DNA of 64,000 nucleotides, taken from positions 1,860,001 through 1,924,000 of the forward strand of contig JAIWNF010000001.1 of the NCBI GenBank assembly GCA_025093555.1, in the 5' to 3' direction. Position numbers and translations under genes: made by a program. This document shows, piece after piece, positions 12,663 through 23,599 of the stretch. This DNA comes from Circinella umbellata (Eukaryota > Mucoromycota > Mucoromycetes > Mucorales > Lichtheimiaceae). The notes under the pieces are model-generated. The model saw nothing but the letters and a program-made list of their open reading frames with translations. It searched no databases and was not told the origin of the DNA. Within the stretch, counting starts at the first letter, position 1; the number at the start of each line of letters is the position of its first letter.

Positions 12663-14933
12663 AATAAATATTCTCTATATATTTTTCGTTCGTTTTTTTT
12701 AAAAAGAGAGTATCGAGTTGTTGTTTTATATATATAATGATTGGAATGAGTTATAGAAAATAAAATAATAAAAGGAGAGGGTTTGGTTTAAAGAAAGAAA
12801 GAAAGAAAGAAGTAAAAAAAAAAAATGTGTGTGACAATAAATTAAGTAGAAAAGAAAAAAAGAAGATCAAATTGCAATTTAAGGTCTGTGTTACATTTGT
12901 ATTACCTTCTTTACTTTGATTGTGATCAACCTTAAAAAATGAATTATAGCATAAAGAGTGTGGCTTTTATTTTATATTAGCCTCATACATTTAGGGACTA
13001 AACCATTTATTGTAATTACGTATAGTAAAATAAGAAAGTGTTCTTTTCAGATGATAGTATACTGATCATAGTATAGACTATTATTTTTTTTAGGCAAACA
13101 CTTTTTCAAAATGAAAAATGTAACAATGGTTTTTTTTAAAGAAATAGAATAAAATGGAATGGAAAGCATATTCTCGCCCCCTCTCCTCTCACCTTCAAAC
13201 TATCGTCATCCTATATAATAATAATATAAATGTTACAAAAATCATTAAAAATGATATATTGCTTGAAGCAACGTGCTTTTTTTTCCCTTTCTATATGTAG
13301 TTCAATTATGTTGATATAATCAACTTTATACTCATACCTGGAATAAGATATAGTTTTAAATCTACTGGTATATTACTCTTTTAATTAATCGGATTAAAAT
13401 TATATACTGAATAGAATCTTAATGTTACTTACTGAGTATATAAATTTATACAATCAATAATTGTTGAATGATAAAAAAATATGTTATGTGCATAAAAAAG
13501 TTGGGGTAAAAAAGTTGAATTATTTGATGAAAAAGAATAAAGATGTTGAGAGTATTAATATAGATAAATAAAGTTTATAATTCTTTTTTTTCTCTTCTAT
13601 TTCAAAAAGTACATGATATACTGTACATTAATTCCATCATTGACCATTAAAAAATATAAGTTGCTATATAACTCTTATTCATCTTGTATTTCATTATTAC
13701 ATAGTGTCGTTGGTATGATTATCTATTTTATATATTGTTGATACAAGTCGAATACAAGTTACAGTTTGAGTAACTATTATATAAGAAAAAAGCAACATTT
13801 ATAAAATAGAGTCTATATAAATTGATTCATTACTGTACTTTTTTCGCTACCAATGCATTTCACCAACTTCGATCAAAAAGTACACATAGTAGTTCGATGA
13901 CTTTAGTGCACCTTGACAAAATCTTATAGTCAGGCAAAAAATACTTTTACAACGTCACTATTCGATACCGCTTTTCCCTCGTCTTTTCCAGCATCCTTAT
14001 AATCGACTTTATCATTATCTGTATTTTAGAATAGAAACTATTTTTTAAGAATAAATTTACGTACAAAATTGCAAGTTACATTTGGCAACACGCCAAATAA
14101 AATAAACCATTAAATAGCAGTGTTAAGCTTCCCGTCATGGCATAAAGTGAGTCGAAACCTTGTTCACTCAATCAAAACGTTTAAATTAAAAAATGAGAAA
14201 GAGAGAAAGTGTATATAAATTATGAAAAAAAAAATCTTTTAATGTCCATTTATACTTTTATTTTCTGCTGAGTAGGGTCATATCCTCATTTCCAAATCCC
14301 CAGCTTGGCTTCCAGCGTACATGTTCTACTGCTCTATGTGGTTCATGACCCGAATAGATTCTCTAGATAGATAAGTACTTGGAAAGTTGGATATGACCAA
14401 TATTGTTAGAAAGAGAGAAATAGAGAACATGTTGGTACTAGACCGATATATAAAAAAAACTTTGTGGATGAATAAAGAAATTTCTGGAAATCTTTTCTTT
14501 TTCTTGTCTTTGAGAGAACCTAAATATCTCATATCTACTGAGCAGCCCACAAGCCAATGGACGACTGAATTCCTAACCATCATCATCAAAGCACGCATAA
14601 TCCTTCACAATATGAGCAATCGATTATATATATGATTGTAAAGCAACACGTAGAAAAAAAGAGCGCCACAACATCAGTAAAAACAAAAACAAATGAGAAT
14701 TGCTACTCTAACGTGCTACCCACGTCGACCGTTGATAAATCAATAATGACATCGGATAACAGTACTGTTTTTTTTACGACTATATGAAACGATAAGAACA
14801 ATACGTGACACTCACAAACATTATCAACTATGAAGTGATCTCAATGGATGTGTGTGAGAATTGCATAGAAAAACTTAAACATGTAATAATAATAAAAAAC
14901 ACTTTGTTTACATCAGTCTAATTCAACTACTTG
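12663..14933. other. AT-rich intergenic region
   Basis: About 2.3 kb without a supported gene. It holds a short (GAAA)n tract at about 12794-12812, long A/T homopolymers and scattered TACGTA-like sites. The overlapping small open frames at 14326-14635 on the two strands are low-complexity and show no splice or protein-family support. The ends probably hold the promoter of the SUR7-like gene and the 3' region of the next minus-strand gene. Confidence 0.45.
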
Positions 14934-15850
14934 TTATTGTCGTTCTTGTTCTTCAAATGATCTTCTGAGAATCTTTTTCTTCTCATTCTCGAAGTATTGC
15001 CGAGAAATAGGATCCAACTTTGAAAGATCCATTGCCATGATATTATAATCATTTTTTCGTTGTTCCTCCACTACGAGTTGGTGCAAGTACTTGCTCTTCT
15101 TTTTTGTTTCTATAAGAAAATCGAGCTCGTTTTCCAGTGCTTGGTTTATCTTGCGCTTATGAGCTTCCTGTTCCTCTGCTGTTTTCTGTCCGGCAGGTCG
15201 TGAGTTAGCACTAGATGAAGATTCGGCACCTTCATCTACTAGAGTGACAGGAAGAGGAGCAGCAGACACTTCCCTGTTCTGATCTTTGTTCGTCTTGAAG
15301 GACATCTGCTTATCCTTGAACTCCTTTACCCGGCTCTTCCATTTTTCATCAGTGCGAAGAGCTTCCCAACAGTGTTCAAAAGTGAAAGGTTTCTTTTCAA
15401 ACCTTATATACATTTCTTTTGCCCGGGATATCTGAAAATTATACTTATTAATTTATGTATAACAGTATAATTCTACACGTACTTTTTTTTTCTATATCAT
15501 TTATTTACCTCTCCGAACTCATTCTCTCCACTTTGTCTGAGGTTTTGGACCTGCTCATAGTATATACAGTACTTTAATACGTTCTTTTGAATATAACGAC
15601 CCCAACGGTTCATCAAACCTTTGGCAGTACGTTCGCACCGAGATTCCTTAAGATTCTCGGTAAAGTGTGCCCGAATATTTTCCCAAAAAGCTACCGATTC
15701 TTGATCAGCCTCAACAACAGAGTTTTTAGACATCTTCAACCAAGATTCACATAGTTGAAGATCCTCAGCAAATGAGTAGTTGAAGAATCCCTCACGTCCT
15801 GATTTCTTTGAAGCATTAGAAGCAGTCATTTCTGATGGTAAGTTTTTCAT
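14934..15850 (-). CDS. Myb/SANT-like protein of the Harbinger-associated (NAM-associated) type
   Basis: Two minus-strand exons (15850-15509 and 15431-14934), joined in phase 0 by a 77-nt intron (GTAAAT...TTTCAG), encode about 279 aa. The N-terminal half has the trihelix/Myb-like pattern of PIF/Harbinger-associated and plant NAM-associated proteins: FAEDLQLCESWLKMSKNSVV, VAFWENIRAHFTEN, then TAKGLMNRWGRYIQKNV and KPFTFEHCWEALRTDEKWK. A Ser/Ala-rich linker follows, then a basic/acidic helical C-terminus (about 195-275). In Harbinger elements such a protein partners a DDE transposase in DNA binding; no transposase is encoded near it. It is GC-richer and less intron-dense than its surroundings, with no neighbours within 1 kb, so it is probably a transposon-derived orphan or a domesticated gene. 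Confidence 0.65.
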
Positions 15851-16889
15851 TATGGTATCGTGTTAGAAGGAAAGTTTAGCGAACAGCGATTGGCTTTAAA
15901 TTTCAGCATCAGGATTTTTGGAAATCTCCAAATCTGGTTACTAAATTTGTCAAATGGATATTTAGAAGCACAGTTGGGGATGCTCTATCAATTGATTGTA
16001 TATTGACGATAGTGTTAGAATTTAGAGGAAATGCTGCGCTGATGGCTGATATATATTTATCTTTAATATTAGTACTTTGAAACAGGTTTATAATAAAAAA
16101 AGAACATTAATTTTGATTACTAGTTTGTTACGCACTATGATTAACAAAACTATGTAAACTTTTTTTCCCTTTTTTTTTTTTTGTTTTTGACACTTTATAA
16201 CATATCATATAACAAACAATAAATAATGATTATCATTCTTGCATTATGGGTTTACGTATGAGTATGAGTGGTATTATCTAATGACATAATAATCTAAAGT
16301 TCTAAGATGAATATATATAATGTCATAACGACACTCGTATATATTTGTGTGTTGTTACTCCAACAGCACATATAATTTGATTAAGCTGCACAAGATATAA
16401 ATAATAATGGCAGTTCATATAGTGTAGCCAGTTGCTTAGGATAGTTTTACATTATAAAGAAAATAGACTTTTTATTCATTAAAATGGAAGACTATGTTAG
16501 CAAGCGCTTATGGGCATGTAGTTGCTTTCCTGCAAATAAATTGTGCATACTGGTACATTTATAAATAAATATATACAGAAAAAGAACCGTGATAGCTGAA
16601 AGTTTTTTGGTAGGGAACTAATGAAAGAAAAGAATGGTAAGTAAACAAAGTATTTTATAAAAAGAGTACGTACCTTATATAGAAGAACAAAAGATTATGA
16701 TAAGTAGGAGCATATAATTCAAACAACCTTTGTGTATGCTATGGGACTTTGATATATTTATTTTAATAAAAAAGCAACAACAATTGAATTCTCAGGACAT
16801 TAATACTATCAGATACGCATAATTTTTTTTGGATGGCTTTGATAAATAGTTTTATTGGTAAGAAAAAATATATTAAAGCTTGAGAATTT
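15851..16889. other. intergenic region
   Basis: About 1 kb of AT-rich sequence upstream of the Myb/SANT-like gene. No gene, RNA gene or clear terminal inverted repeat was seen. T- and A-homopolymers occur at about 16161 and 16176. Confidence 0.4.
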
Positions 16890-17655
16890 TTCTTCAAAGA
16901 ATATAACAGAAAGGAGTAGTTTCATCCAGAATAATCGCCACATATTTAGTTTGTCGTCGTCTCAATTCGTCAATAAAAAAGGTATTCCTTCGTCTTCTTC
17001 ACCAATGTATTTTTCGACTGCTATTTGACTTATTACAATGCAACAACGCTCGCCAGGTTGGTTCCATAACAACATATCAATATTCTGTCATTCTTTCAAT
17101 CCGTCTTGAATACGTAAAATCAAAGTTTTTCTTCATTGATCTATAAATATACATAAAAAAAAAGTATTAATAATTAATTATTTTGAATACGTAACGATCA
17201 AAATTCAAAAGAGAAACCACAAAATAATTATTACCTTCTTTTTATTTTTCGCTTGTTACGTATGACTTTCCTCATCATTTGCAAACTATGGATACCAGCT
17301 TGTAATCACTCTTTACTTAATCATACTTAATTCTTGATGAGTATTATTAAACGCTGACAGCCTATCAGTTTAAGACGAATCGAATAAAATTTTAACTACC
17401 TGAATGGATATACACAAAAGAAAGTATATGATTTTAGTAACTACGACGCACCCCCCACGGCCCTTTTTTATGTATATCTATTACTTATCAGTTCCTTTGG
17501 TAACGGCTTCTTTTTTCAAGTCGAATTTATTATATCTATCAAATTAAATAAAAAGAGAGTAAAGTGTTTATATAGACATTAATTGTATATAGCAACACGA
17601 TATCAATTATTTTTTTCAATTTATATTATTATGATTGCCATGTCACTAACTAAGA

Positions 17656-18029
17656 CATAGCGTAGACGTCGAATCGAAGAAAACTGTATTGCTTGCCCTC
17701 CAGTTGTTCGCCGTATAAAATATCCCAATCCTTACCCCCAACCAAATACAGTTTTCCGTTAGCCTTGTTAATCATATCTATATATTATAAAAGTAAAATC
17801 ACGTAAAGTAAAGCATTCCACAACCCATTCACTTCCTACCAATTAAACCATAGCGTAGACGTCGAATCGAAGAAAACTGTATTGCTTGCCCTCCAGTTGT
17901 TCGCCGTATAAAATATCCCAATCCTTACCCCCAACCAAATACAGTTTTCCGTTTGCCTTGTTAATCATATCTATATATTATAGAAGTAAAAACAAGTAAA
18001 GTAAAGCATTCCACAACCCATTCACTTCC
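17656..18029. repeat. 193-bp direct tandem duplication containing a kelch exon
   Basis: Unit 1 spans 17656-17848 and unit 2 17849-18029 (slightly truncated). Both start with CATAGCGTAGACGTCG and are almost identical, including intronic flanks. Within the 122-nt exon-like part I see one difference (GTTAGCC versus GTTTGCC), which is synonymous when read on the minus strand. Similarity stops at CATTCACTTCC, where unit 2 runs into a pyrimidine-rich degenerate repeat. Confidence 0.85.
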
Positions 18030-18429
18030 ACCCACCTACTCATACTCCTGCGCTTCCACCAATTTGCTCCCCCTCATTCAGTTACATTCATTAGCTTCCA
18101 CCCATTCACTCACACCCATTCATTTCCACTCATTCATATACACCCATTAGCTTTCACCCTTTAGCTTCCACACACACACTTACACTCGCTTATACGCATT
18201 TACTCACAGGCATTCACCTCCACTCCTTCGCTTCTATCCCTTCACATCCGCTCATTCAGTTACACCCATAAACCCCCACCCACTCACACCCATTCCCTTT
18301 CACTCCTTCACTTCCTTTCACTCATTTCCACTCCTTGCCTTTAATCTATTTGCTTCCACACTTTTACTCCCACTCTTTCAGTCCTACATGCATTCATTTC
18401 CCCCATTTTTTTCCCAATCATTTACCTCC
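18030..18429. repeat. degenerate short CCATTCACT-type tandem repeat
   Basis: About 400 bp of C/T/A-rich DNA in which variants of CACCCATTCACTTCCA recur every 10-16 bases (for example at about 18010, 18107 and 18125). The period is irregular. It may have grown out of the CCCATTCACTTCC end of the 193-bp duplication next to it. No coding potential. Confidence 0.65.
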
Positions 18430-20660
18430 TTACCTACCTTGTTCATTCACCTACATTGTTACTTACCTTGTTTGTCGCCGGGCTTGTTACTTACCTTGTT
18501 TAATCACCTACCTTGTAACTCACCTTGTTCGTCGCCGGCCCTGTTACCTACCTTGTTCGTCGCCAGCCTTGTTACTTACCTTGTTCGTCGCCGGCCTTGT
18601 AACTTACCTTGTTCGTCGCCGGTCTTGTTACCTACCTTGTTCGTCGCCAGCCTTGTAACTTATCTTGTTTAATCACCTACCTTGTTACCTACCTTGTTCG
18701 TCGCCAGCCTTGTTACCTACCTTGTTGAATCACCAGTCTTGTTACCTACCTTGTTTAATCGCCGGCCTTATAACTTACCTTGTTTAATCACCTACCTTGT
18801 ACCTTACCTTGTTCGTCGCCAGCCTTGTTACCTACCTTGTTGAATCGCCAGCCTTGTTACCTACCTTGTTCGTCGCCAGCCTTGTAACTTACCTTGTTTA
18901 ATCACCTACCTTGTTACTTACCTTGTTTAATCACCTACCTTGTCACTTACCTTGTTTAATTGCCAGCCTGGTTACTCACCTTGTTCGTCGCCGGCCTTGT
19001 AACTTACCTTGTTCGTCGCCGGCCTTGTAACTTACCTTGTTCGTCGCCGGCCTTGTTACCTACCTTGTTCGTCGCCAGCCTTGTTACTTATCTTGTTCGT
19101 CGCCGGCCTTGTAACTTACCTTGTTCGTCGCCGGCCTTGTAACTTACCTTGTTCGTCGCCGGCCTTGTTACTTATCTTATTCGTCGCCGGCCTTGTAACT
19201 TACCTTGTTCGTCGCCGGCCTTGTTACTTATCTTGTTCGTCGCCGGCCTTGTAACTTACCTTGTTCGTCGCCGGTCTTGTTGCCTACCTTGTTCGTCGCC
19301 AGCCTTGTAACTTACCTTGTTTAATCACCTACCTTGTTACTTACCTTGTTTAATCACCTACCTTGTCACTTACCTTGTTTAATTGCCAGCCTGGTTACTT
19401 ACCTTGTTCGTCGCCGGTCTTGTTACCTACCTTGTTCGTCGCCAGCCTTGTAACTTACCTTGTTTAATCACCTACCTTGTTACTTACCTTGTTTAATCAC
19501 CTACCTTGTCACTTACCTTGTTTAATTGCCAGCCTGGTTACTCACCTTGTTCGTCGCCGGCCTTGTTACCTACCTTGTTCGTCGCCGGCCTTGTTACTTA
19601 TCTTGTTCGTCGCCGGCCTTGTAACTTACCTTGTTCGTCGCCGGTCTTGTTACCTACCTTGTTCGTCGCCAGCCTTGTAACTTACCTTGTTTAATCACCT
19701 ACCTTGTTACCTACCTTGTTGAATCACCAGTCTTGTTACCTGCCTTGTTTAATCGCCGGCCTTATAACTTACCTTGTTTAATCACCTACCTTGTACCTTA
19801 CCTTGATCGTTGCCAGCCTTGTTGCCTACCTTGTTAATTACCTTGTTCGTCGCCAGCCTTGTAACTTATCTTGTTTAATCACCTATCTTGTTACTCACCT
19901 TGTTCGTCGCCGGCCTTGTTACTCACCTTGTTTGTCGCCGGCCTTGTTACTTACCTTGTTCGTCGCCGGCCTTGTAACTTACCTTGTTCGTCGCCGGCCT
20001 TGTATCTTACCTTGTTCGTCGCCGGCCTTCTAACTCACCTTGTTCGTCGCCTGCCTTGTAACTTACCTTGTGTAATCACCTACCTTGTTACTTACCTTGT
20101 TCGTCGCCAGCCTGGTTATTTACCTTGTTCAATCGCCAGCCTTGTTACCTACCTTGTTCGTCGCCGGCCTTGTTACCTACCTTGTTCGTCGCCAGCCTTG
20201 TTACTTATCTTGTTCGTCGTCGGCCTTGTAACTTACCTTGTTCGTCGCGGGCCTTGTTACCTACCTTGTTCGTCGCCAGCCTTGTTACGTATCTTGTTCG
20301 TCGTCGGCCTTGTAACTTACCTTGTTCGTCGCCGGTCTTGTTACCTACCTTGTTCGTCGCCAGCCTTGTAACTTACCTTGTTTAATCACCTACCTTGTAA
20401 CTTACCTTGTTTAATTGCCAGCCTTGTTACTCACTTTGTTCGTCGCCAGTCTTGTAGCTTACCTTGTTTAATCACCTACCTTGTAACTTACCTTGTTCGT
20501 TGCCAGCCTTGTTGCCTACCTTGCTGCCTACCTTGTTGCCTACCTTGTTCGTCACCACCCTTGTAACTTATCTTGTTTGTCGCCGGCCTTGTAACTTACC
20601 TTGTTTGTCGCCGGCCTTGTAACGTATTTTGTTTGATTGCCAGCCTTGTAACATACCTTG
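18430..20660. repeat. 28/29-bp minisatellite array (about 75-80 units)
   Basis: Head-to-tail units read on the plus strand as CTTACCTTGTTCGTCGCC followed by GGCCTTGTAA (28 bp). A second class of 29 bp carries TTTAATCACCTACC or TTTAATTGCCAGCC in place of TTCGTCGCCGGCC. Both types and single-base variants are interspersed, and blocks repeat at a higher order: the segment near 18880-18980 recurs near 19300-19400 and 19450-19530. Because 28 and 29 are not multiples of three, all frames cycle through the unit, giving long but meaningless open frames. On the minus strand each unit carries ACAAGGTAAGT, a perfect fungal 5' splice-site match. The array lies in an intron position of the kelch-like pseudogene. 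Confidence 0.93.
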
Positions 20661-21371
20661 TTGGAACACCAGCTGTGTTACCTAGCGTGTCATCTACTAT
20701 GTCTCTTGTGACCCATAGAATATCTATATATTAGATCAAGGTATGATAAAATAAAATGAATTACTGGTCATCTGAAATAGCATTAGAAAAACAAGTATAA
20801 TAAGAAAGTTTTATTAAAAGAGAATTCATTACTCACCTTGGTGTCATACAGCTGTCACATAAACATGTAGATATAATTCATAATTTTGATAAAGTTGATA
20901 AGGTACGTATGTATTGAGCAGTAGTCTCTTTGTAAATTAATTGTTCTCATACCAGCATAAGGCAATTTTAATAAGCTCACACATCATCTTAAAATAATAA
21001 TAAAAAGACTTACCGTTATTTGTTTACTGTATTGGCTTTCAAACAATAAATACATTACGCTCTTCTTTTTAAAGACCATACTTGTTGAAGATAGTAGTCG
21101 CCTTGAACCGTGTTTATTTTGTTTGTTTTCATGTTTAAAGCCTTGTTTTATCATTGGTTCATCTTCTGTAGAACATCAAGGAATGTAAGCTGTACTTGTA
21201 AGAATTTCTTCATTCATACATCTATAAAATTAAATGGCAATAATAAGTAAAATATTTTCTCAAAACAAAAATAATCAATTATGCTTTTGTTTTTTTTTTC
21301 TTTTTCTTCTCCCCAACATACCTTCAACGTTTGTAGTACTTGGTTTGATACGTTTGTTCTCTTGGTCGCAC

Positions 21372-23085
21372 TATATGATGAGCTTGTACATATAAAAAGT
21401 TTTACGCGTTGTCAAAGAATTTTTGTTTAAAAAAAAAGAATCACGTTTTTGGTTCCTCTAGCCACGGTTTGGTTCCAATTAAAGTTTGAAATGTATGCGC
21501 CGTTAAAATAATTCATGCACCACCAACTGCCAATAAGTAGTACAGGTTCAGTATTAAAACTCATTTTGACACCTTGGAAACCCCTAATTATTGGCGACCG
21601 TTAACGATAAAACAGATCAAAATTTCGCCATTGAATATATAAGACACCGCATAGGTTATCAAGTGAAAGGGGATAATTGTCACGCTTGAAGATCCACTGG
21701 TGGTAAGTTTATGCACTCACGGTTCCAGGTGAATGCAGAAAAACCAAACAGCTACCGTAAAAATAAAAAGTTATAGCCAAAATTAGGAACATATTAGACG
21801 GCCATTGTAGCTTAAAAACAATAAAATAAATATTTTGAAAGACTGTACCTTTTGACTATTTTACGCTACTTATTGTCTGTTGAATGTTATTCGTCATTTG
21901 ACTAAATGAAGAGAGAAAAAAATGATAGTTTAAGGAAAGTAAGAAAAGTAAAAAGAACATAAAAAGGGACATAAAAAATTAAAGTTACAAATAACTTTAA
22001 ATAATGTCAAAAAAAAAAAGAAGAAGAGTAGCAAGTAGCCACCCTACTTCTTTTTTATCCTTGATAAGAAAGGGTAGAAAAAAGAATGTGAAAGGAAAAG
22101 TTACAAGTAATTGAAAGTAAATGTCATAAAAAAAAAGTGTAAAAAGGAATGTCAAAAGAAAAGAAAGAAATACTTCTTTTTTTTTGAATGTTGGGAGAAA
22201 AGAGAAAGTGTAAAAAGAAATGTAAAAAAGTAGTAGATTACTACAAGTACATTTCAAAAAAGAAAGAATAGTTGGTAGGAAAGGGAAAGAAGAAAGAAGA
22301 AATGTGTTGGTGACATTTTTTAATAAGACTGGTTACTGCTAACAACAATAGTGATCTAGACCGGATAGATCCGCAGCATGTTATTACCATATTTATTATC
22401 ATGTGAAATCTGGGTCGCGTCCGAAGAAAAAAAAAACTATCAAGATCTTTACAAACTATAGATTGCAACATTCCATGTCAAAGTAAGATTAGTGTGGGGC
22501 ATTTTTTTTACCATAGCGATAAGTTGCTTAACAACGTTTTTATTCAATGTAGAAACAAACACGTTTTTTTATGTATGTTGTCGTCTAAAATTCGTGAAAA
22601 AAAAAGATTTCGGTATTGCGAGATCCTGCGTTTTAACCCCTTCAATTTGTTTCAACTGTATAATTCAGAGAGTGAATCTTGTTTTAAATACGTTCACTTG
22701 TAGAGTAACCTGTGGCACATATGATACTATTGTGTCCATCCATAACAGTAAAAGTTGACTTTATGCTTAACCGTTAAAATTTGACGTGTGAAACAAATAA
22801 AATAAAAAAAATAATGATAGCATACATCCTAGCCCAAAAGGATGGATATGAGTATGATCTTTCTTATTCCGTGTGATTAATTAATAAGTACGTAATTTAT
22901 ATAAAATAATAAAAAAAGAAATGGGTTAACTGTCAAAAGATATAACGTCTCTCTATGCTATCAATAATTATCCACTACTTTTATAAAATTGTTATTGTAA
23001 TAAAATACTTGATAATGCAATCCACATGGTTATGTTTGGTTGCTGAAAATCACTAGTTCAGTTTTTTTTATTTTATATCTTTATA
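21372..23085. other. intergenic region with possible further coding remnants
   Basis: No intact gene. On the minus strand at about 21640-21430 two frames stay open over 35-45 codons (for example MSFNTEPVLLIGSWWC and NYFNGAYISNFNWNQTVARG), which may continue the decayed gene to the right of it. 21900-22290 is purine-rich and low-complexity (AAAAGAAA/GTAAAAAG motifs), which explains the small open frames there. 22290-23085 shows nothing I can support. Confidence 0.35.
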
Positions 23086-23235
23086 CAGTAAACCCCCGTT
23101 TTCTGCACCCCCTCTTTTTGCACACCTTTTGGCCAAAATCCCACTATGTTATCGACCCCACTATTTGCACACCCCCGGTTTTTGCACTACTTGAGCCAAA
23201 TCCCACCTGTGCAAAAAAAAAACGGGGTTCAACTG
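23086..23235. mobile_element. 150-bp pogo/Tc1-type MITE
   Basis: The element starts CAGTAAACCCCCGTTTT and ends AACGGGGTTCAACTG, imperfect terminal inverted repeats of the CAGT...ACTG type. TA dinucleotides lie directly outside both ends (23084-23085 and 23236-23237), as expected for Tc1/mariner-pogo target duplication. The interior is C-rich on this strand and is itself an imperfect direct repeat: each half has a TTTTTGCAC core and ends with CCAAA(A)TCCCAC. No transposase is encoded, so it would be a non-autonomous element. Confidence 0.7.
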
Positions 23236-23599
23236 TATAATGAGTCAATCCGAGTTAAATTATTGAGCAACATATTAGTGGTCATAAGAATATGCTGCTG
23301 TAAGAATAGCGTGGAAAAAAGCCTTTAATTATTCTTAACACACATAATAAGCATTGAAACTTTGTTAATTAGTTCGTTTTACAGTATGTCTATACGCTTT
23401 CCTTGCTTTTTTGCTATAGCTTATATATCTCTTCACTACGTATTATAAATATAATTATTATGTTTTTAGAATGAAAATAATAAAAAAGTATGAAAGCTGA
23501 AAAACACCCCCCTATTATGAATTATCTCAACCACTATCATATATAAAATCTTATAAAAGAGCTTTTCTAATATAAAAGAAAAATGAATTTATTATTGTG

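Larger units (their letters stand above)
16890..21371 (-). pseudogene. decayed kelch-like gene, interrupted by a minisatellite
   Basis: Read on the minus strand from 21371 downward, a series of exon-like pieces bounded by good splice signals appears. 21370-21322 (CDQENKRIKPSTTNVE, donor GTATGT). 21221-21014 (ILTSTAYIP, an in-frame TGA, then DEPMIKQGFKHENKQ and SSTSMVFKKKSVMYLLFES, donor GTAAGT). 20927-20837 (LLNTYVPYQLYQNYELYLHV, stop near its end). 20723-20657 (DIVDDTLGNTAGVPT, donor GTATGT). Then the minisatellite. Then two copies of a kelch-type exon (NGKLYLVGGKDWDILYG, later SFLRFDVYA) at 17970-17849 and 17777-17656. Then 17535-17485 (NKFDLKKEAVTKGTD), about 17355-17230 (LSAFNNTHQELSMIK with later stops) and about 17136-16890 (QNIDMLLWNQPGERC, preceded by TGA and followed by a frameshift in a T6 run). 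KLYLVGG is a typical kelch-blade signature. Stops, phase breaks and duplication argue for a pseudogene. The last fragment may come from another gene. Confidence 0.45.

Noticed and set aside
18335..20566. A series of long plus-strand open frames (up to 166 codons) in the minisatellite
   Set aside because: They are the three frames of 28/29-bp repeat units that are not multiples of three; all read the same LVTYLVRRRPC-type sequence and have no gene context.
18430..20660. Possible CRISPR-like array
   Set aside because: Units are directly adjacent with no unique spacers, and the genome is eukaryotic; it is a minisatellite.
21997..22471. Minus-strand frames rich in Phe/Leu
   Set aside because: Artefact of A/G-rich low-complexity DNA; no splice sites, start context or family.
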